A DNA stretch of 64,000 nt from Geminicoccus roseus DSM 18922 (GTDB lineage Bacteria; Pseudomonadota; Alphaproteobacteria; Geminicoccales; Geminicoccaceae): positions 682,001-746,000 of the forward strand of contig NZ_KE386572.1 of the NCBI RefSeq assembly GCF_000427665.1. The letters are read 5' to 3'. Made by a program: the position numbers and the translations under genes. This document shows, one piece after another, positions 18,095-27,939 of the stretch; the stretch's first letter is position 1; the number at the start of each line of letters is the position of its first letter. The notes under the pieces were generated by a model. That model was given only the letters and a program-made list of their open reading frames with translations. It ran no database searches and was not told the origin of the DNA.

Positions 18095-18530
18095 CGTGGC
18101 CATAGGCGAAGCTCGTGTCGATCGTGGCGATGCCCTCCACCGCGTGGAGCCGGGTGAGCACGAAGCGTTCGTAGGCGTTCAGGCTCCCCACCAGGACGCG
18201 CAGCCGATAGTCGGCGTTGCCGGTGACGACATAGCAGTCCAGCACCGCGTCGAGCCGCCTGATCGCCGTCTCGAACGCTGCGACCGTGGCGGTGTCGTGC
18301 CGCTAAAGGCACACGCGGATGAAGGCGGTCACCGGCAGCCCGAAGGCGCGCTCATCCACCAGCGCGGCATATCCCCGGATCACCTGCGCCTCCTCGAGCT
18401 GTCGCAGCCGGCGCAGAAAGGGCGAGGGCGACAGGCTGCCCCGCTCCGACAGCTCCTGGTTGCTCATGCGGCCGTTCGCCGGCAGCGCCGCGATGATCCG
18501 GCGGTCCCTGCTGTCCATCTCCCCACGCAT
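18054..18530 (-). pseudogene. Lrp/AsnC-family regulator interrupted by an in-frame amber codon
   Basis: The frame from 18530 reads [23 protein letters not shown], the winged-helix [27 protein letters not shown], then [10 protein letters not shown] and a TAG at 18303-18305. The same frame continues as [37 protein letters not shown] and [25 protein letters not shown], the normal RAM ligand domain, to a stop at 18054. Length without the amber would be about 157 residues, normal for the family. Family members usually have Glu or Lys at the broken position, one base from TAG. It is divergent from the cystathionine gamma-synthase-like gene it may once have controlled. Sequencing error or readthrough are alternatives. 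Confidence 0.85.
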
Positions 18531-18701
18531 CCATGGCAGATCCTGCCAGCCAGCCTGTATCTGGAGCCAGAATTAGGCGGGAAAAGGCTGGGACACCCTG
18601 GCATGATCGTGGGCGCCCGCTTATCCGGGCTGGCCCGTGGCGCCCCCGGCCTGGAGGCCGGCGCGCAGCCAGGCATGGGCCCGAGCACCAGGAGCAACGT
18701 C

Positions 18702-19994
18702 ATGTCCCCGACCATGTCCAAGCACGCCAAGCGGACCCATATCGGCGACCACCCGCTCCACCCCGAAACCCAGATGATGAACTACGGCTTCGACCCAGCT
18801 CTGTCCGAGGGCGCGGTCAAGCCGCCGGTCTTCCTGACCTCGACCTTCGTGTTCCGCACGGCCGAGGAGGGCCGCGACTTCTTCGACGTGGTGTCCGGCC
18901 GCCGGGAGTTGCCGGCCGGGGAAAGCGCCGGCCTGGTTTATTCGCGCTTCAACCATCCCAACAGCGAGATCGTCGAGGACCGCCTGGCGGTGTTCGAGGG
19001 CACGGAAAGCTGCGCGCTGTTCTCCTCGGGCATGTCGGCCATCTCGACCGCCCTGCTCGCCTTCGCGCGCCCGGGCGACGCCATCCTCCATTCCCAGCCC
19101 CTGTACGGCGGCACCGAGACGCTGCTCACCCGGACGCTCCTGCCGTTCGGCATCACCGCAGTCGGGATCGAGGACGGCACCGACGAGGCGGTGGTCCGCG
19201 CCGCGGCCAAACGGGCCATGGGCAAGGGCCGCGTCGCGATGATCCTGGTGGAGACCCCCGCCAACCCGACCAACGGCGTCGTCGACATCGCCATGGTCCG
19301 CCGCGTCGCCGACGAGATCGGCCGCCGGCAGGGGCACACCCCGGTGTTCGCCTGCGACAACACCATGCTGGGCCCGGTGTTCCAGCGCCCCATCCAGCAC
19401 GGCGCCGACCTGTCGCTCTACAGCCTGACCAAGTATGTGGGCGGCCATTCCGACCTGATCGCCGGCGCCGCCCTCGGCGCCAGCAGCGTCATGAAGCCGG
19501 TCAAGGCGCTGCGCGGCGCCATCGGCACGCAGCTGGACCCGCATTCCTGCTGGATGCTCGGGCGCTCGCTGGAAACGCTCAGCATCCGCATGGAGCGCGC
19601 CGACCGCAACGCGCGCGCGGTGGCGGAGTTCCTGCGCGACCACCCCAAGGTCGCCAAGGTCCACTACCTCCCGTTCAGTTCGCCGGATTCGGCGGCCGCG
19701 CGCATCGCCGCCGCGCAGTCCACCGGGGCAGGCTCTACCTTCTCCTTCGACATTGAAGGCGGCCAGGCCGCGGCGTTCCGCTTCCTCAACGCGCTGCAGG
19801 TCTTCAAGCTCGCCGTGAGCCTGGGCGGCACCGAGTCCCTGGCGAGCCTGCCGGCGAGCATGACCCACTCGGGCGTGCCGGTGGAAGTGCGCGAACGGAT
19901 GGGCGTCCTGGATTCCACCATCCGCCTGTCCATCGGCATCGAGCATCCGGACGACCTGGTCGCGGACCTGGCTCAGGCGCTCGCGGCGGCCTGA
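18702..19994 (+). CDS. Cystathionine gamma-synthase family PLP enzyme
   Basis: The 430-residue protein belongs to the Cys/Met-metabolism PLP family (cystathionine gamma-synthase, cystathionine and methionine gamma-lyases). Its N-terminal block [30 protein letters not shown] marks a distinct proteobacterial subgroup. [21 protein letters not shown] is the substrate/PLP region, [10 protein letters not shown] and [12 protein letters not shown] follow, and Lys244 in [12 protein letters not shown] is the Schiff-base lysine. The ATG at 18702 has AGGAG seven bases upstream; an in-frame ATG at 18675 lacks one. Lyase or synthase activity cannot be decided by eye. The divergent Lrp-type regulator is broken, so control may be lost. 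Confidence 0.9.
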   Translation: MSPTMSKHAKRTHIGDHPLHPETQMMNYGFDPALSEGAVKPPVFLTSTFVFRTAEEGRDFFDVVSGRRELPAGESAGLVYSRFNHPNSEIVEDRLAVFEGTESCALFSSGMSAISTALLAFARPGDAILHSQPLYGGTETLLTRTLLPFGITAVGIEDGTDEAVVRAAAKRAMGKGRVAMILVETPANPTNGVVDIAMVRRVADEIGRRQGHTPVFACDNTMLGPVFQRPIQHGADLSLYSLTKYVGGHSDLIAGAALGASSVMKPVKALRGAIGTQLDPHSCWMLGRSLETLSIRMERADRNARAVAEFLRDHPKVAKVHYLPFSSPDSAAARIAAAQSTGAGSTFSFDIEGGQAAAFRFLNALQVFKLAVSLGGTESLASLPASMTHSGVPVEVRERMGVLDSTIRLSIGIEHPDDLVADLAQALAAA

Positions 19995-20254
19995 GGCGCC
20001 GGGCCTCCGCTTCACCAGAAAGGGCCGCATGTGCTATGGGTAGCCGGTTCGGCTGGCGGATGCCGGCGACAGTCGCATGATCGCCCCGCAAGTGCGCTTT
20101 TGCGAAACGAACCCGGGAAGCCGGCCAGAATCAACGACTTGAAAAGATTCGACGCTCGGGTTCCCGCCGGCGCGGCCGGTGCCGTGCTCTCCAGGCTGGC
20201 ACCCGGGCCGCACCTGCGCTACCAGCCTGCCGTCAAGAACGTCGGGATACGCAA

Positions 20255-21559
20255 ATGGCCAACGTCGCCGTGATCGGCGCCCAGTGGGGCGACGAAGGCA
20301 AGGGCAAGATCGTCGACTGGCTCTCGGAGCGGGCCGACGTGGTGGTGCGCTTCCAGGGCGGCCACAATGCCGGTCACACCCTGGTGGTGGACGGCCAGAC
20401 CTACAAGCTGTCGCTGCTGCCCTCGGGCGTGGTGCGGCAGAAGCTGTCGATCATCGGCAACGGCGTGGTGGTCGATCCGTGGGCGCTGCTGGCCGAGATC
20501 GACCGGCTGCGCGCGCAGGGGATCAACATCCGCCCGGAGACCCTGCGCCTGGCCGAGAACGCGTCGCTGATCCTGCCGCTCCATGCGGAGCTGGACCAAG
20601 CCCGCGAGCAGGCCCGCTCCGCCTCGAACATCGGGGCCGGCAAGATCGGCACCACCGGACGCGGCATCGGCCCGGCCTACGAGGACAAGGTCGCCCGTCG
20701 CGCGATCCGGGTCTGCGACCTGACCGACCAGACCCTGCTGGAAGGCAAGATCCACGACCTGCTCCTGCACCACAACGCGCTCCGGCGCGGCTTCGGCATT
20801 CCGGAGGTCCAGCCGGCCGAGCTGCTGGCGACGCTGGTGAGCCTGGCGCCCAAGCTCCTGCCCTTCTCCGAGCCGATCTGGCTGCGCCTGGCCGAGCTGA
20901 AGCGCAACGGCCGCCGCATCCTGTTCGAGGGCGCCCAGGGCGCCATGCTGGACGTCGACCACGGCACCTATCCGTTCGTCACCTCGTCCAACACCATGGC
21001 CGGCATGGCCGCCACCGGCTCGGGCCTCGGCCCGGACGCGGTCGGCTATGTGCTGGGCATCTGCAAGGCCTACACGACCCGGGTCGGCTCCGGCCCCTTC
21101 CCCACCGAGCTGTTCGACGAGACCGGCAAGCGCTTGGGCGAGCGCGGCCACGAGTTCGGCACGGTGACCGGCCGGCCGCGCCGCTGCGGCTGGTTCGACG
21201 CGGTGATGGTGCGCCAGGCGATCAAGGTCGGCGGCATCCACGGCCTGGCGCTCACCAAGCTCGACGTGCTGGACGGGCTGAAGACCCTGAAGGTCTGCAC
21301 CGCCTACAGCCTGAACGGCCAGATCCTGCACCACCTGCCGGCCAATCCGGCCGCCCAGGCCGCCATCCAGCCGATCTTCGAGGAAATGGAGGGCTGGGAG
21401 GAAAGCACGGCGGGTGCGCGCCGCTTCGCGGACCTGCCGGCTGCCGCGATCAAGTACGTCAAGCGCCTGGAAGAGCTGGTGGAGGCGCCGGCGGCGCTGA
21501 TCTCGACCAGCCCGGACCGCAACGACACCATCCTGGTGACCGACCCGTTCGCCGACTGA
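20255..21559 (+). CDS. purA: Adenylosuccinate synthetase
   Basis: PurA joins aspartate to IMP with GTP, the first committed step to AMP. The 434-residue protein is full length. It begins [18 protein letters not shown] with catalytic Asp13, then [10 protein letters not shown] with the conserved His, [19 protein letters not shown]-like sequence, [30 protein letters not shown] and [13 protein letters not shown]. Each is a standard family block. It stands alone. The 260 bp upstream hold no convincing gene; an 80-codon frame there lacks a ribosome-binding site and homology. It converges on the MFS gene at 21604. Confidence 0.98.
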   Translation: MANVAVIGAQWGDEGKGKIVDWLSERADVVVRFQGGHNAGHTLVVDGQTYKLSLLPSGVVRQKLSIIGNGVVVDPWALLAEIDRLRAQGINIRPETLRLAENASLILPLHAELDQAREQARSASNIGAGKIGTTGRGIGPAYEDKVARRAIRVCDLTDQTLLEGKIHDLLLHHNALRRGFGIPEVQPAELLATLVSLAPKLLPFSEPIWLRLAELKRNGRRILFEGAQGAMLDVDHGTYPFVTSSNTMAGMAATGSGLGPDAVGYVLGICKAYTTRVGSGPFPTELFDETGKRLGERGHEFGTVTGRPRRCGWFDAVMVRQAIKVGGIHGLALTKLDVLDGLKTLKVCTAYSLNGQILHHLPANPAAQAAIQPIFEEMEGWEESTAGARRFADLPAAAIKYVKRLEELVEAPAALISTSPDRNDTILVTDPFAD

Positions 21560-21603
21560 GCGGGCACCGACCGGGCAGACGCCGGACGGACGGGCCGTCG
21601 CCT

Positions 21604-22821
21604 CTAGGAACGCGCCAGGATCCGCACCAGGCGGAAGGCCAGGCCGGTGCCGACCAGGAGCACGATCCCCGACATGGCCATCGAGGTGGTCACGGCGGTC
21701 AGGTGGGCGATCTCGCCCCATAGCCAGCTGCCAGCGGCCATCGAGCCGAAGGTGATGGTCTGGTAGAGGGCGAGCTGGCGCGCTTCCAGGCCGCTGGCGG
21801 AGGCCTGCTGCACGGCGATGTTGAACGAGGAGAACGACCCGAGCCAGCCGACTCCGGACAGGGCCAGCGCCACCGCCAGCACCACGAGGTCCGAGGAGAA
21901 GGCGATCACCAGGGTGCTGCACGCCAGCTGCAGGCCGAGCCAGGTGACGACCGGCCCGGTGCCGAACCGGCGCCGGGCCGGATGGACCAGGAACGCCCCG
22001 CCCATCGCGCCGATGCCGAAAGCGCCCAGCAGCAGCCCGAAGGTCACCGCGTCGCCATCCAGACGGTCGCGCGCCACCAGCGGCAGGAGGCCCTGGATGC
22101 TCGACGCGCACAGGCTGAACACCGCGCAATAGGCCAGCACCGCCCGGATCTTCACGTTGTCCTTGGCAAAGCGCAGGCCGTCGCCGAGCGCCCGCACCAT
22201 CTTGCCACGCAGCGCCACCCGCGCTGTCGGCCGCTTCCAGAAGGCCAGCACCAGGAGGAGCGGGAGGTAACACAGGGCGTTGGTCAGGAACGCCGCTTCG
22301 GCGCCGACCGAGGCAACCAGGATGCCGCCCAGCGCAGGCCCGACGGAGCGCGCCAGGTTGAAGCTGATGGCGTTCAGCGTCACCGCGGCGGCGATGGCCG
22401 GCAGCGGCACCACCTCGCGCACGATCGTCTGGAACGGCGTGTTGGCGAACGCGCTGCCAGCGCCCAGCACGAAGGTGAACGCCAGGAGCAGGATCGGCCC
22501 GGTCATATCGAGCCAGGTGCAGATCCCGAGCAGGGCCGCGGCGACGAACATGGTGCCCTGGCCGACCATGCAGACCACCCGCCGGTCGCCCACGTCGGCG
22601 AGGACCCCGGCCGGCAGGGCGAACAGCAGCATCGGCAAGAGCAGCGCCGACTGCACCAGCGCCACCCAGTCGGCCGTGCCGACCAGCTCGGTCATCAGCC
22701 ATGCCGCCGCCACCGACTGGATCAGCCAGCCGAGATTGCTGACGGTGTTGCCGGCCCACAGGCGCCGGAACAGGGGCACGCCCAGCGGTGCCCCCAGTCC
22801 TTCGCCCGTGTCCTTGATCAT
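21604..22821 (-). CDS. MFS exporter, MFS_3/EntS-like
   Basis: The 405-residue protein has about twelve hydrophobic segments and the MFS_3 family opening PLFRRLWAGNTVSNLGWLIQSVAAAWLM. The motif A equivalent is ALPAGVLADVGDRRVVCMVGQ, and the helix 4-5 block is FANTPFQTIVREVVPLPAIAAAVTLNAI. The family includes enterobactin exporters and uncharacterised proteins near diverse operons. It starts 4 bp after the M16 protease stop, so it is the last gene of the minus-strand run that begins with ctaC. No role in that run is evident. Confidence 0.88.
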   Translation of the reverse strand: MIKDTGEGLGAPLGVPLFRRLWAGNTVSNLGWLIQSVAAAWLMTELVGTADWVALVQSALLLPMLLFALPAGVLADVGDRRVVCMVGQGTMFVAAALLGICTWLDMTGPILLLAFTFVLGAGSAFANTPFQTIVREVVPLPAIAAAVTLNAISFNLARSVGPALGGILVASVGAEAAFLTNALCYLPLLLVLAFWKRPTARVALRGKMVRALGDGLRFAKDNVKIRAVLAYCAVFSLCASSIQGLLPLVARDRLDGDAVTFGLLLGAFGIGAMGGAFLVHPARRRFGTGPVVTWLGLQLACSTLVIAFSSDLVVLAVALALSGVGWLGSFSSFNIAVQQASASGLEARQLALYQTITFGSMAAGSWLWGEIAHLTAVTTSMAMSGIVLLVGTGLAFRLVRILARS

Positions 22822-22825
22822 CCGA

Positions 22826-24094
22826 TCAGTGCCGCAGCCGGGCGGCCAGCAGGTCGTGCTCCGGCAGCTTGCGGCAGGGGCCCAGCGCGGTCACGGCGGG
22901 CTTCGGGGCCTGGAACATCCGGCGGGCAACCCTGCGGATGTCGTCGTGGGTCACCGCGTCGATCCGGGAAAGGATCTCGTCGCGCGGGATCCGCCGCCCA
23001 TAGGTGAGCAGATGGCGCGCTGCGTCCTCGCAGACCCCGGCACAGTGCTCCAGACCCATCAGGAGGCCAGCCTTGGCCTGCGCCTTGGCGCGTACCAGTT
23101 CGACCTCGCTGATCCGGTCGGCCGAGCCGGCAAGCTCGTCGGTCAGAACCCGCGCCAGTTCGTCCAGGTCGCCCTCGCCGGTCCCGGCATAGACCCCGAA
23201 CGTGCCGGTGTCCGGGAAGGCGTTGACGAAGCTGAACACCGAATAGGCCAGCCCGCGCTTCTCGCGCACTTCCTGGAACAGGCGGGAGGACATGCCGCCG
23301 CCCATGATCGAGGAATAGAGGTTCAGCGCGTAGATGTCCGGATCGTGGCAGGTCAGCGCCTCGACCCCGAGCACCAGATGGACCTGCTCCAGCTCCCGGT
23401 CCTCGCGCAGGTCGCCGCCCCGGTACTCGGCCTTGGCGAACGGCTCGGCCGGCGAGCGGGGCAGGTCGCCGAACCAGCGCTGGCCGAGTTCGACCAGCCG
23501 GTCGTGCTCAACCTGCCCGGTCGCCACCAGGATCATCTGCTCCGGCGCATAGTTGCGCTGCATGTGCTCGGCCAGCACCTGGCGCGGCATCGCCTCGACG
23601 ATCTCGGGCGGTCCCAGGATCGAGCGACCGAGCGGCTGGTCCGGGTAGGCGGTCTCCTGCCAGAGGTCGAACACGAGGTCGTCGGGCGTGTCCTCGACCT
23701 GGCCGATCTCCTCCAGCACCACCTTGCGCTCGCGCTCCAGTTCCTCCTGGTCGAGCGTCGAGTGCTCGACGATGTCGGCCAGGATCTCGGTCGCCAGCGG
23801 CAGGTCGCCGCCCATGATCCGGGCGTGGTAGGCGGTATGCTCGCGCGACGTGTAGGCGTTGAGCGAGCCGCCCACGTCCTCGATCGACTCGGCGATCTGC
23901 TTGGCCGAGCGGGTCTCGGTACCCTTGAACGCCATGTGCTCCAGGAGATGGGAGACGCCGTTGACGCTCTCGTGCTCGTGGCGGGTGCCGACATCCACCC
24001 ATACGCCCACGGCACTGGTGAGGAGGTGCGGCATCGGCTCGCTCGCGATGCGCATCCCGTTCGCGAGCGTGGTGAGGCGGAAAGTTTCGGTCAT
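22826..24094 (-). CDS. M16 zinc metalloprotease, mitochondrial-processing-peptidase-like
   Basis: The 422-residue protease of the pitrilysin/MPP family carries the inverted zinc motif HLLEH (His49, Glu52, His53) with the distal glutamate in VVLEEIGQVEDTPDD about 76 residues on. RIMGGDLPLATEILADIVEHSTLDQEELERER and a C-terminal M16_C domain with GGGMSSRLFQEVREKRGLAYSV follow. Alphaproteobacterial relatives are considered close to the ancestors of mitochondrial MPP. The start at 24094 overlaps the thrC stop by 4 bp (ATGA). The thrC-M16 pairing recurs in Alphaproteobacteria. There is no signal peptide, so it is cytoplasmic. Confidence 0.93.
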   Translation of the reverse strand: MTETFRLTTLANGMRIASEPMPHLLTSAVGVWVDVGTRHEHESVNGVSHLLEHMAFKGTETRSAKQIAESIEDVGGSLNAYTSREHTAYHARIMGGDLPLATEILADIVEHSTLDQEELERERKVVLEEIGQVEDTPDDLVFDLWQETAYPDQPLGRSILGPPEIVEAMPRQVLAEHMQRNYAPEQMILVATGQVEHDRLVELGQRWFGDLPRSPAEPFAKAEYRGGDLREDRELEQVHLVLGVEALTCHDPDIYALNLYSSIMGGGMSSRLFQEVREKRGLAYSVFSFVNAFPDTGTFGVYAGTGEGDLDELARVLTDELAGSADRISEVELVRAKAQAKAGLLMGLEHCAGVCEDAARHLLTYGRRIPRDEILSRIDAVTHDDIRRVARRMFQAPKPAVTALGPCRKLPEHDLLAARLRH

Positions 24095-25482
24095 GCCGTC
24101 CTGCGGATATGGTCCTGGATGCTGCGCAGATCGGCTGGCAGCACGGTGAAGCGCTCGTCGCGCCCATAGAGATCGGCCATCCAACCCGGCAGTTCCGGAC
24201 GGCGGCCGATCGCCGCCTCCACCGCGTCGGGAAACTTGGCCGGATGGGCGGTCGCCAGGGTGACCCGGGTGGCGTCGCCGTCGGGGATCACCGCGCGGGC
24301 TGCAGCGACGCCCACGGCGGTATGCGGGTCGATCACCTCGCCGGTCGTGGCGAACACCTCCCTCATGGTCGCCGCCACCGCCGCCTCGTCGACGGCATGG
24401 CCAGCCAGGAGCCGCCGGATGCGCTGCACGCGGTCGGCCTCGACCTCCAGGCGGCCTTCCTTAGCGAACCGCTCCATCTGCGCCCGCAGGCGCTCCGGAT
24501 CACGATCCTCCAGCTCGAACAGCAGGCGCTCGAAATTGCTGGCGACCTGGATGTCCATGGACGGGCTGGTCGTGGGCATCACGTTGCCCTTGGCGTAGCT
24601 GCCCGTCTCCAGGAAGCGCGCCACGATGTCGTTGCTGTTGGTGGCCGCCACCAGCCGATGGACCGGCAGGCCCATCGCCCGGGCGATCGTGCCAGCATAG
24701 ACATCGCCGAAGTTGCCGGTCGGCACGGAAAAGGCCAGCGGGCGCTCCAGCCCGCCCAGCCGCACTGCCGCGTAGGCGTAGTAGACGGCCTGCGCCGCCA
24801 GGCGGAACCAGTTGATCGAGTTGATCGCCGCCAGGCGGTGCTCGTCCCGGAAGCCCTTATCGTTGAACATCTGCTTCACGAGCGCCTGGCAGTCGTCGAA
24901 CGTGCCCTGCACCGCGATGTTGACGACGTTGTCGGCCATGACCGTGGTCATCTGCCGGCGCTGCACCTCGGAGACGCGCCCCTCGGGATGCAGGATGACG
25001 ATCCGCATGTTGGCGCGGCCGGCACAGGCCGCCAGGGCCGCCGAGCCGGTGTCGCCCGAGGTGGCGCCGACGATGGTAATGGTCTCGCCGCGCCTATCCA
25101 GGACATGCTCGAACACCCGCGCCAGCAGCTGCAGCGCGAAGTCCTTGAACGCCAGGGTGGGCCCATGGAACAGCTCGAGCAGCCAGTCGTCCGGACCGAT
25201 CTGGGTCAGCGGCGCCGTCGCGGCATGGGTGAAGGTCGCATAGGTCTGCGCCACCATCGTCCGGAAGACCCCATGCTCGATGGTGCCCTCCAGGAACGGC
25301 CAGAGAACGATCTCGGCGGTTTCGGCGTAGGAACGGCCCTTGAGGGACTGCCAGACGTCCGGCGTCAGCTTCGGCGTCGCGATCGGCAGGAACAGGCCGC
25401 CATCCTCGGCGAGGCCGGCCAGCAGCACGTCCTCGAACTGGCGCACGCCGGCGCCACCGCGCGTGCTGATATAGGCGACCAT
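24091..25482 (-). CDS. thrC: Threonine synthase
   Basis: ThrC converts O-phosphohomoserine to threonine with pyridoxal phosphate. The 463-residue protein is of the long bacterial/fungal class: MVAYISTRGGAGVRQFEDVLLAGLAEDGGL at the start, LELFHGPTLAFKDFALQLLARV with the PLP lysine, VGATSGDTGSAALAA as the phosphate-binding loop, and PTGNFGDVYAG. The ATG at 25482 begins the conserved N-terminus. It lies 23 bp behind the M32 carboxypeptidase gene and is coupled to the M16 protease gene. No thrA or thrB is nearby. Confidence 0.96.
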   Translation of the reverse strand: MVAYISTRGGAGVRQFEDVLLAGLAEDGGLFLPIATPKLTPDVWQSLKGRSYAETAEIVLWPFLEGTIEHGVFRTMVAQTYATFTHAATAPLTQIGPDDWLLELFHGPTLAFKDFALQLLARVFEHVLDRRGETITIVGATSGDTGSAALAACAGRANMRIVILHPEGRVSEVQRRQMTTVMADNVVNIAVQGTFDDCQALVKQMFNDKGFRDEHRLAAINSINWFRLAAQAVYYAYAAVRLGGLERPLAFSVPTGNFGDVYAGTIARAMGLPVHRLVAATNSNDIVARFLETGSYAKGNVMPTTSPSMDIQVASNFERLLFELEDRDPERLRAQMERFAKEGRLEVEADRVQRIRRLLAGHAVDEAAVAATMREVFATTGEVIDPHTAVGVAAARAVIPDGDATRVTLATAHPAKFPDAVEAAIGRRPELPGWMADLYGRDERFTVLPADLRSIQDHIRRTA

Positions 25483-25505
25483 GCTGCTTCGACCCCGTCT
25501 GCTTC

Positions 25506-26993
25506 TCAGTGACCGCTCAAGTAGCGCGCGCGCAGGTGATCCAGGAAGGCGTCCGGCCCCAGCGTCTCCCCGGTGATGCGCGCCAGGAGCTGGTCGTAGG
25601 TGAACCGGCAGCCCTGCTCGTGCACGTTGGACCGCAGCCAGGGCAGGATCGCCCGGAACGAGCCTTCCGCCAGCTGCTCGTGGGCATCCGGGATGTCCTT
25701 CAGCATCGCCCGGAACAGCTGGGCGGCCATCAGCGCACCCAGCGTGTAGCACGGGAAATAGCCGAACGCACCGACCGGCCAGTGGATGTCCTGCAGGCAG
25801 CCGCGCCGGTCGTCCGGCGGGACGATGCCGAGTAGTTCCTCCATGCCCTCGTTCCACGCCCCCGGCAGGTCCGCGACCGCCAGATCGCCGGCGATCATCG
25901 CCTTCTCCAGGCGCCAGCGCAGGACGATGTGCAGGGGATAGGTGGTCTCGTCCGCGTCGACCCGGATGAAGCCCTTCTCCACCCGGTTCACCAGCGCGCT
26001 CAGATTGCCGGCCGTCAGCGCCGGATCATCCTTGCGCCCGAATACCGCCCGCGCCCGTTCGGCCAGATGGGCGGTGAACGGGCGGGAACGGCTGGCCTGC
26101 ATCTCCATGAACAGGGACTGGCTCTCGTGCACGATCATACCGCGGGCATCGCCCACCGGCTGGTGGCGCCACGCCTTCGGCTGTCCGGCGGTGTAGAGCG
26201 CATGCCCCAGCTCGTGCAGCACGCCCATCATCGCCTGGAGGAAATCATCTTCCTCGTAGCGGGTGGTGATCCGCACGTCGCCGGGAATCCCGCCGGAGAA
26301 CGGATGCGCGCTCTCGTCGAGCCGGCCCTGGTCGAAGTCGAAGCCGATCGCGCCCATCAGTTCGGTGGCCAGCGCCTTCTGGCGCTCCACAGGGAATGGC
26401 CCGCTCAGCCCGATCGCCGCCGGTTGCCGGTCCAGCGCCGATTGCGAGATCGCCGGAAGCTCGTCGCCCAGCCGGGCGAAGATCGGGTCGATCGTCGCGC
26501 TGCGCAGTCCCGCCTCGTAGAGATCCAGCAGCGCGTCATAGGGTGTCAGCCCCTGCCGGTCCGCCAGGGCCTGCGCCTGCTCCCGGGTGAGCCGGACCAC
26601 CTCCTCCAGCGACGGCTGTAGGTCGGCGAACCGGCTGTTCGCCCGCGCCTCCCGCCAGGTCATCTCGCACGCGGTGGTCGCCCGGGCGATCGCTTCCACC
26701 AGGGCTGGCGGCGTGGCGGTCGCCTGGACATGCCGCCGGGTCATCTCGGCGAGGTTGGCAGCCTGCCAGTCGTCCAGCTGCTCGTCCGCGGCGCGCCGCA
26801 GAAGGTCGACCATCTCGGGAGCGGTCACCAGGTCATGGGCGAACCGCTTGAGCACCGCGGTCTGCTCGCCGCGTCCCTCGGCACCGCCCTTCGGCATGAT
26901 CACCGCGGCATCCCAGGACAGGACGGCCAGGGCACCCTCGACGTTGGCGATGCGGGCGAAGCGATCCTGCAGCTCAGCGTAGGCTTGCGGCAC
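25506..26993 (-). CDS. M32 metallocarboxypeptidase (TaqCP-like)
   Basis: The 495-residue cytoplasmic zinc carboxypeptidase of family M32 has the motif HELGHALYTAG, the downstream HESQSLFMEMQ with the third zinc ligand Glu, RITTRYEEDDF, and IRVDADETTYPLHIVLR, all diagnostic. The best start is the GTG at 26993 with GGAGG five bases upstream, giving the usual family length and a 20-bp overlap with the end of ctaA. A farther ATG at 27044 has no clear ribosome-binding site. It is an unusual passenger in an oxidase cluster, though co-directional with it. Confidence 0.93.
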   Translation of the reverse strand: MPQAYAELQDRFARIANVEGALAVLSWDAAVIMPKGGAEGRGEQTAVLKRFAHDLVTAPEMVDLLRRAADEQLDDWQAANLAEMTRRHVQATATPPALVEAIARATTACEMTWREARANSRFADLQPSLEEVVRLTREQAQALADRQGLTPYDALLDLYEAGLRSATIDPIFARLGDELPAISQSALDRQPAAIGLSGPFPVERQKALATELMGAIGFDFDQGRLDESAHPFSGGIPGDVRITTRYEEDDFLQAMMGVLHELGHALYTAGQPKAWRHQPVGDARGMIVHESQSLFMEMQASRSRPFTAHLAERARAVFGRKDDPALTAGNLSALVNRVEKGFIRVDADETTYPLHIVLRWRLEKAMIAGDLAVADLPGAWNEGMEELLGIVPPDDRRGCLQDIHWPVGAFGYFPCYTLGALMAAQLFRAMLKDIPDAHEQLAEGSFRAILPWLRSNVHEQGCRFTYDQLLARITGETLGPDAFLDHLRARYLSGH

Positions 26994-27939
26994 CGAGGCC
27001 TCCGGACAAGTGGTACGAGGCGGCCGCGGCCGTGCTTCGCGCACGCCAGAACAGGTCGGCGACCAGGGCGAAGGTGAGCACGCCGGTCGCCTGATGCAAC
27101 ACCGCTTTCCAGATTGGGACCTCCAGCACGATCACCAGCGCGCCGAACATGATCTGAATGCAGACCAGGATGGCGGTGATCATGCTCTGGCGGCGCACCT
27201 CCTGCGGAACCCGGCCATCGCGCAGGCAGCCCACCAAGAGGACCACCAGCGAGACGGCGAAGGCTGCCGCGAGGTAGCGGTGGATCATGTGGATCACCTC
27301 GCCGCCATCGCTCCAGTCCGGAACCAGCCCGCCATTGCAGCTGGGCCAGGTGTAGCAGGCGAGCGAAGCGCCGGACTTGGCGGTGATCGCCGCCGACATC
27401 ATCGCCAGCAGCGCCGTCACCATGGCGGCCAGCGCGGTGGGACGGATCCAGCCCGGTGCCGCGGCCGCGGTCGGGGCCCGCGTCCGGGCAGCGTCATGGA
27501 TGCCCACGGCGATCACCAGCAGGATCAGCGCGTTGCCCAGATGGATCGCCACCGACCACGGGCTGTTGCGGTCAAGCACGGTCAGGCCGCCGAGCAGCCC
27601 CTGCACCAGCAGCAGAAGGACCATCAGGACCACTGACACAGCGAGGCGGGGATGGGCCGCACGGTGCCGCCAGCCCAGGAAGGCCACCACCAGCACCAGC
27701 GGACCCAGGACGACGCCGCCGATCAGGCGGTGCACCCATTCCAGCATCACCTGGTAGTACTCGTAGCCCATGTTGGGAACCTGCTCGAGGAGCGAAGGCA
27801 GCGGCAGCCAGTAGCCGTAGCAGGTCGGCCAGTCCGGGCAGGACAGGCCGCTATTGGTGGTGCGAACCACGCCGCCCAGCACGATCATCCCGAAGATGAG
27901 GATCGCGGTGAGGCCAGCGGTGCGACGCAGCGCGTTCAT
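26974..27939 (-). CDS. ctaA: Haem A synthase
   Basis: CtaA oxidises the C8 methyl of haem O to give haem A for aa3 oxidase. The 321-residue membrane protein has eight predicted helices. Haem-ligand histidines lie in EWVHRLIGG, VAIHLGNA, HMIHRYLAA and LHQATGVL. Two cysteine pairs (LSCPDWPTC and LACYTWPSC) are in the external loops, as in Bacillus-type enzymes. It overlaps SURF1 by 4 bp (ATGA at 27936-27939) and the carboxypeptidase by 20 bp. Confidence 0.95.
   Translation of the reverse strand: MNALRRTAGLTAILIFGMIVLGGVVRTTNSGLSCPDWPTCYGYWLPLPSLLEQVPNMGYEYYQVMLEWVHRLIGGVVLGPLVLVVAFLGWRHRAAHPRLAVSVVLMVLLLLVQGLLGGLTVLDRNSPWSVAIHLGNALILLVIAVGIHDAARTRAPTAAAAPGWIRPTALAAMVTALLAMMSAAITAKSGASLACYTWPSCNGGLVPDWSDGGEVIHMIHRYLAAAFAVSLVVLLVGCLRDGRVPQEVRRQSMITAILVCIQIMFGALVIVLEVPIWKAVLHQATGVLTFALVADLFWRARSTAAAASYHLSGGLGAASLR

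Noticed and set aside
18531-18701. Possible SAM riboswitch before the cystathionine gamma-synthase-like gene
   Set aside because: The region has some inverted repeats, but I could not fit the SAM-II or SAM/SAH core. A covariance-model scan would be needed.
19995-20254. 80-codon frame upstream of purA (20031-20273)
   Set aside because: It has no ribosome-binding site and no recognisable motif, and it runs into the purA start in another frame.
20219-22759. 846-codon minus-strand frame across purA and the MFS gene
   Set aside because: It is antisense to purA and out of frame with the MFS protein; both sense genes have full family motifs. High GC removes stop codons from shadow frames.
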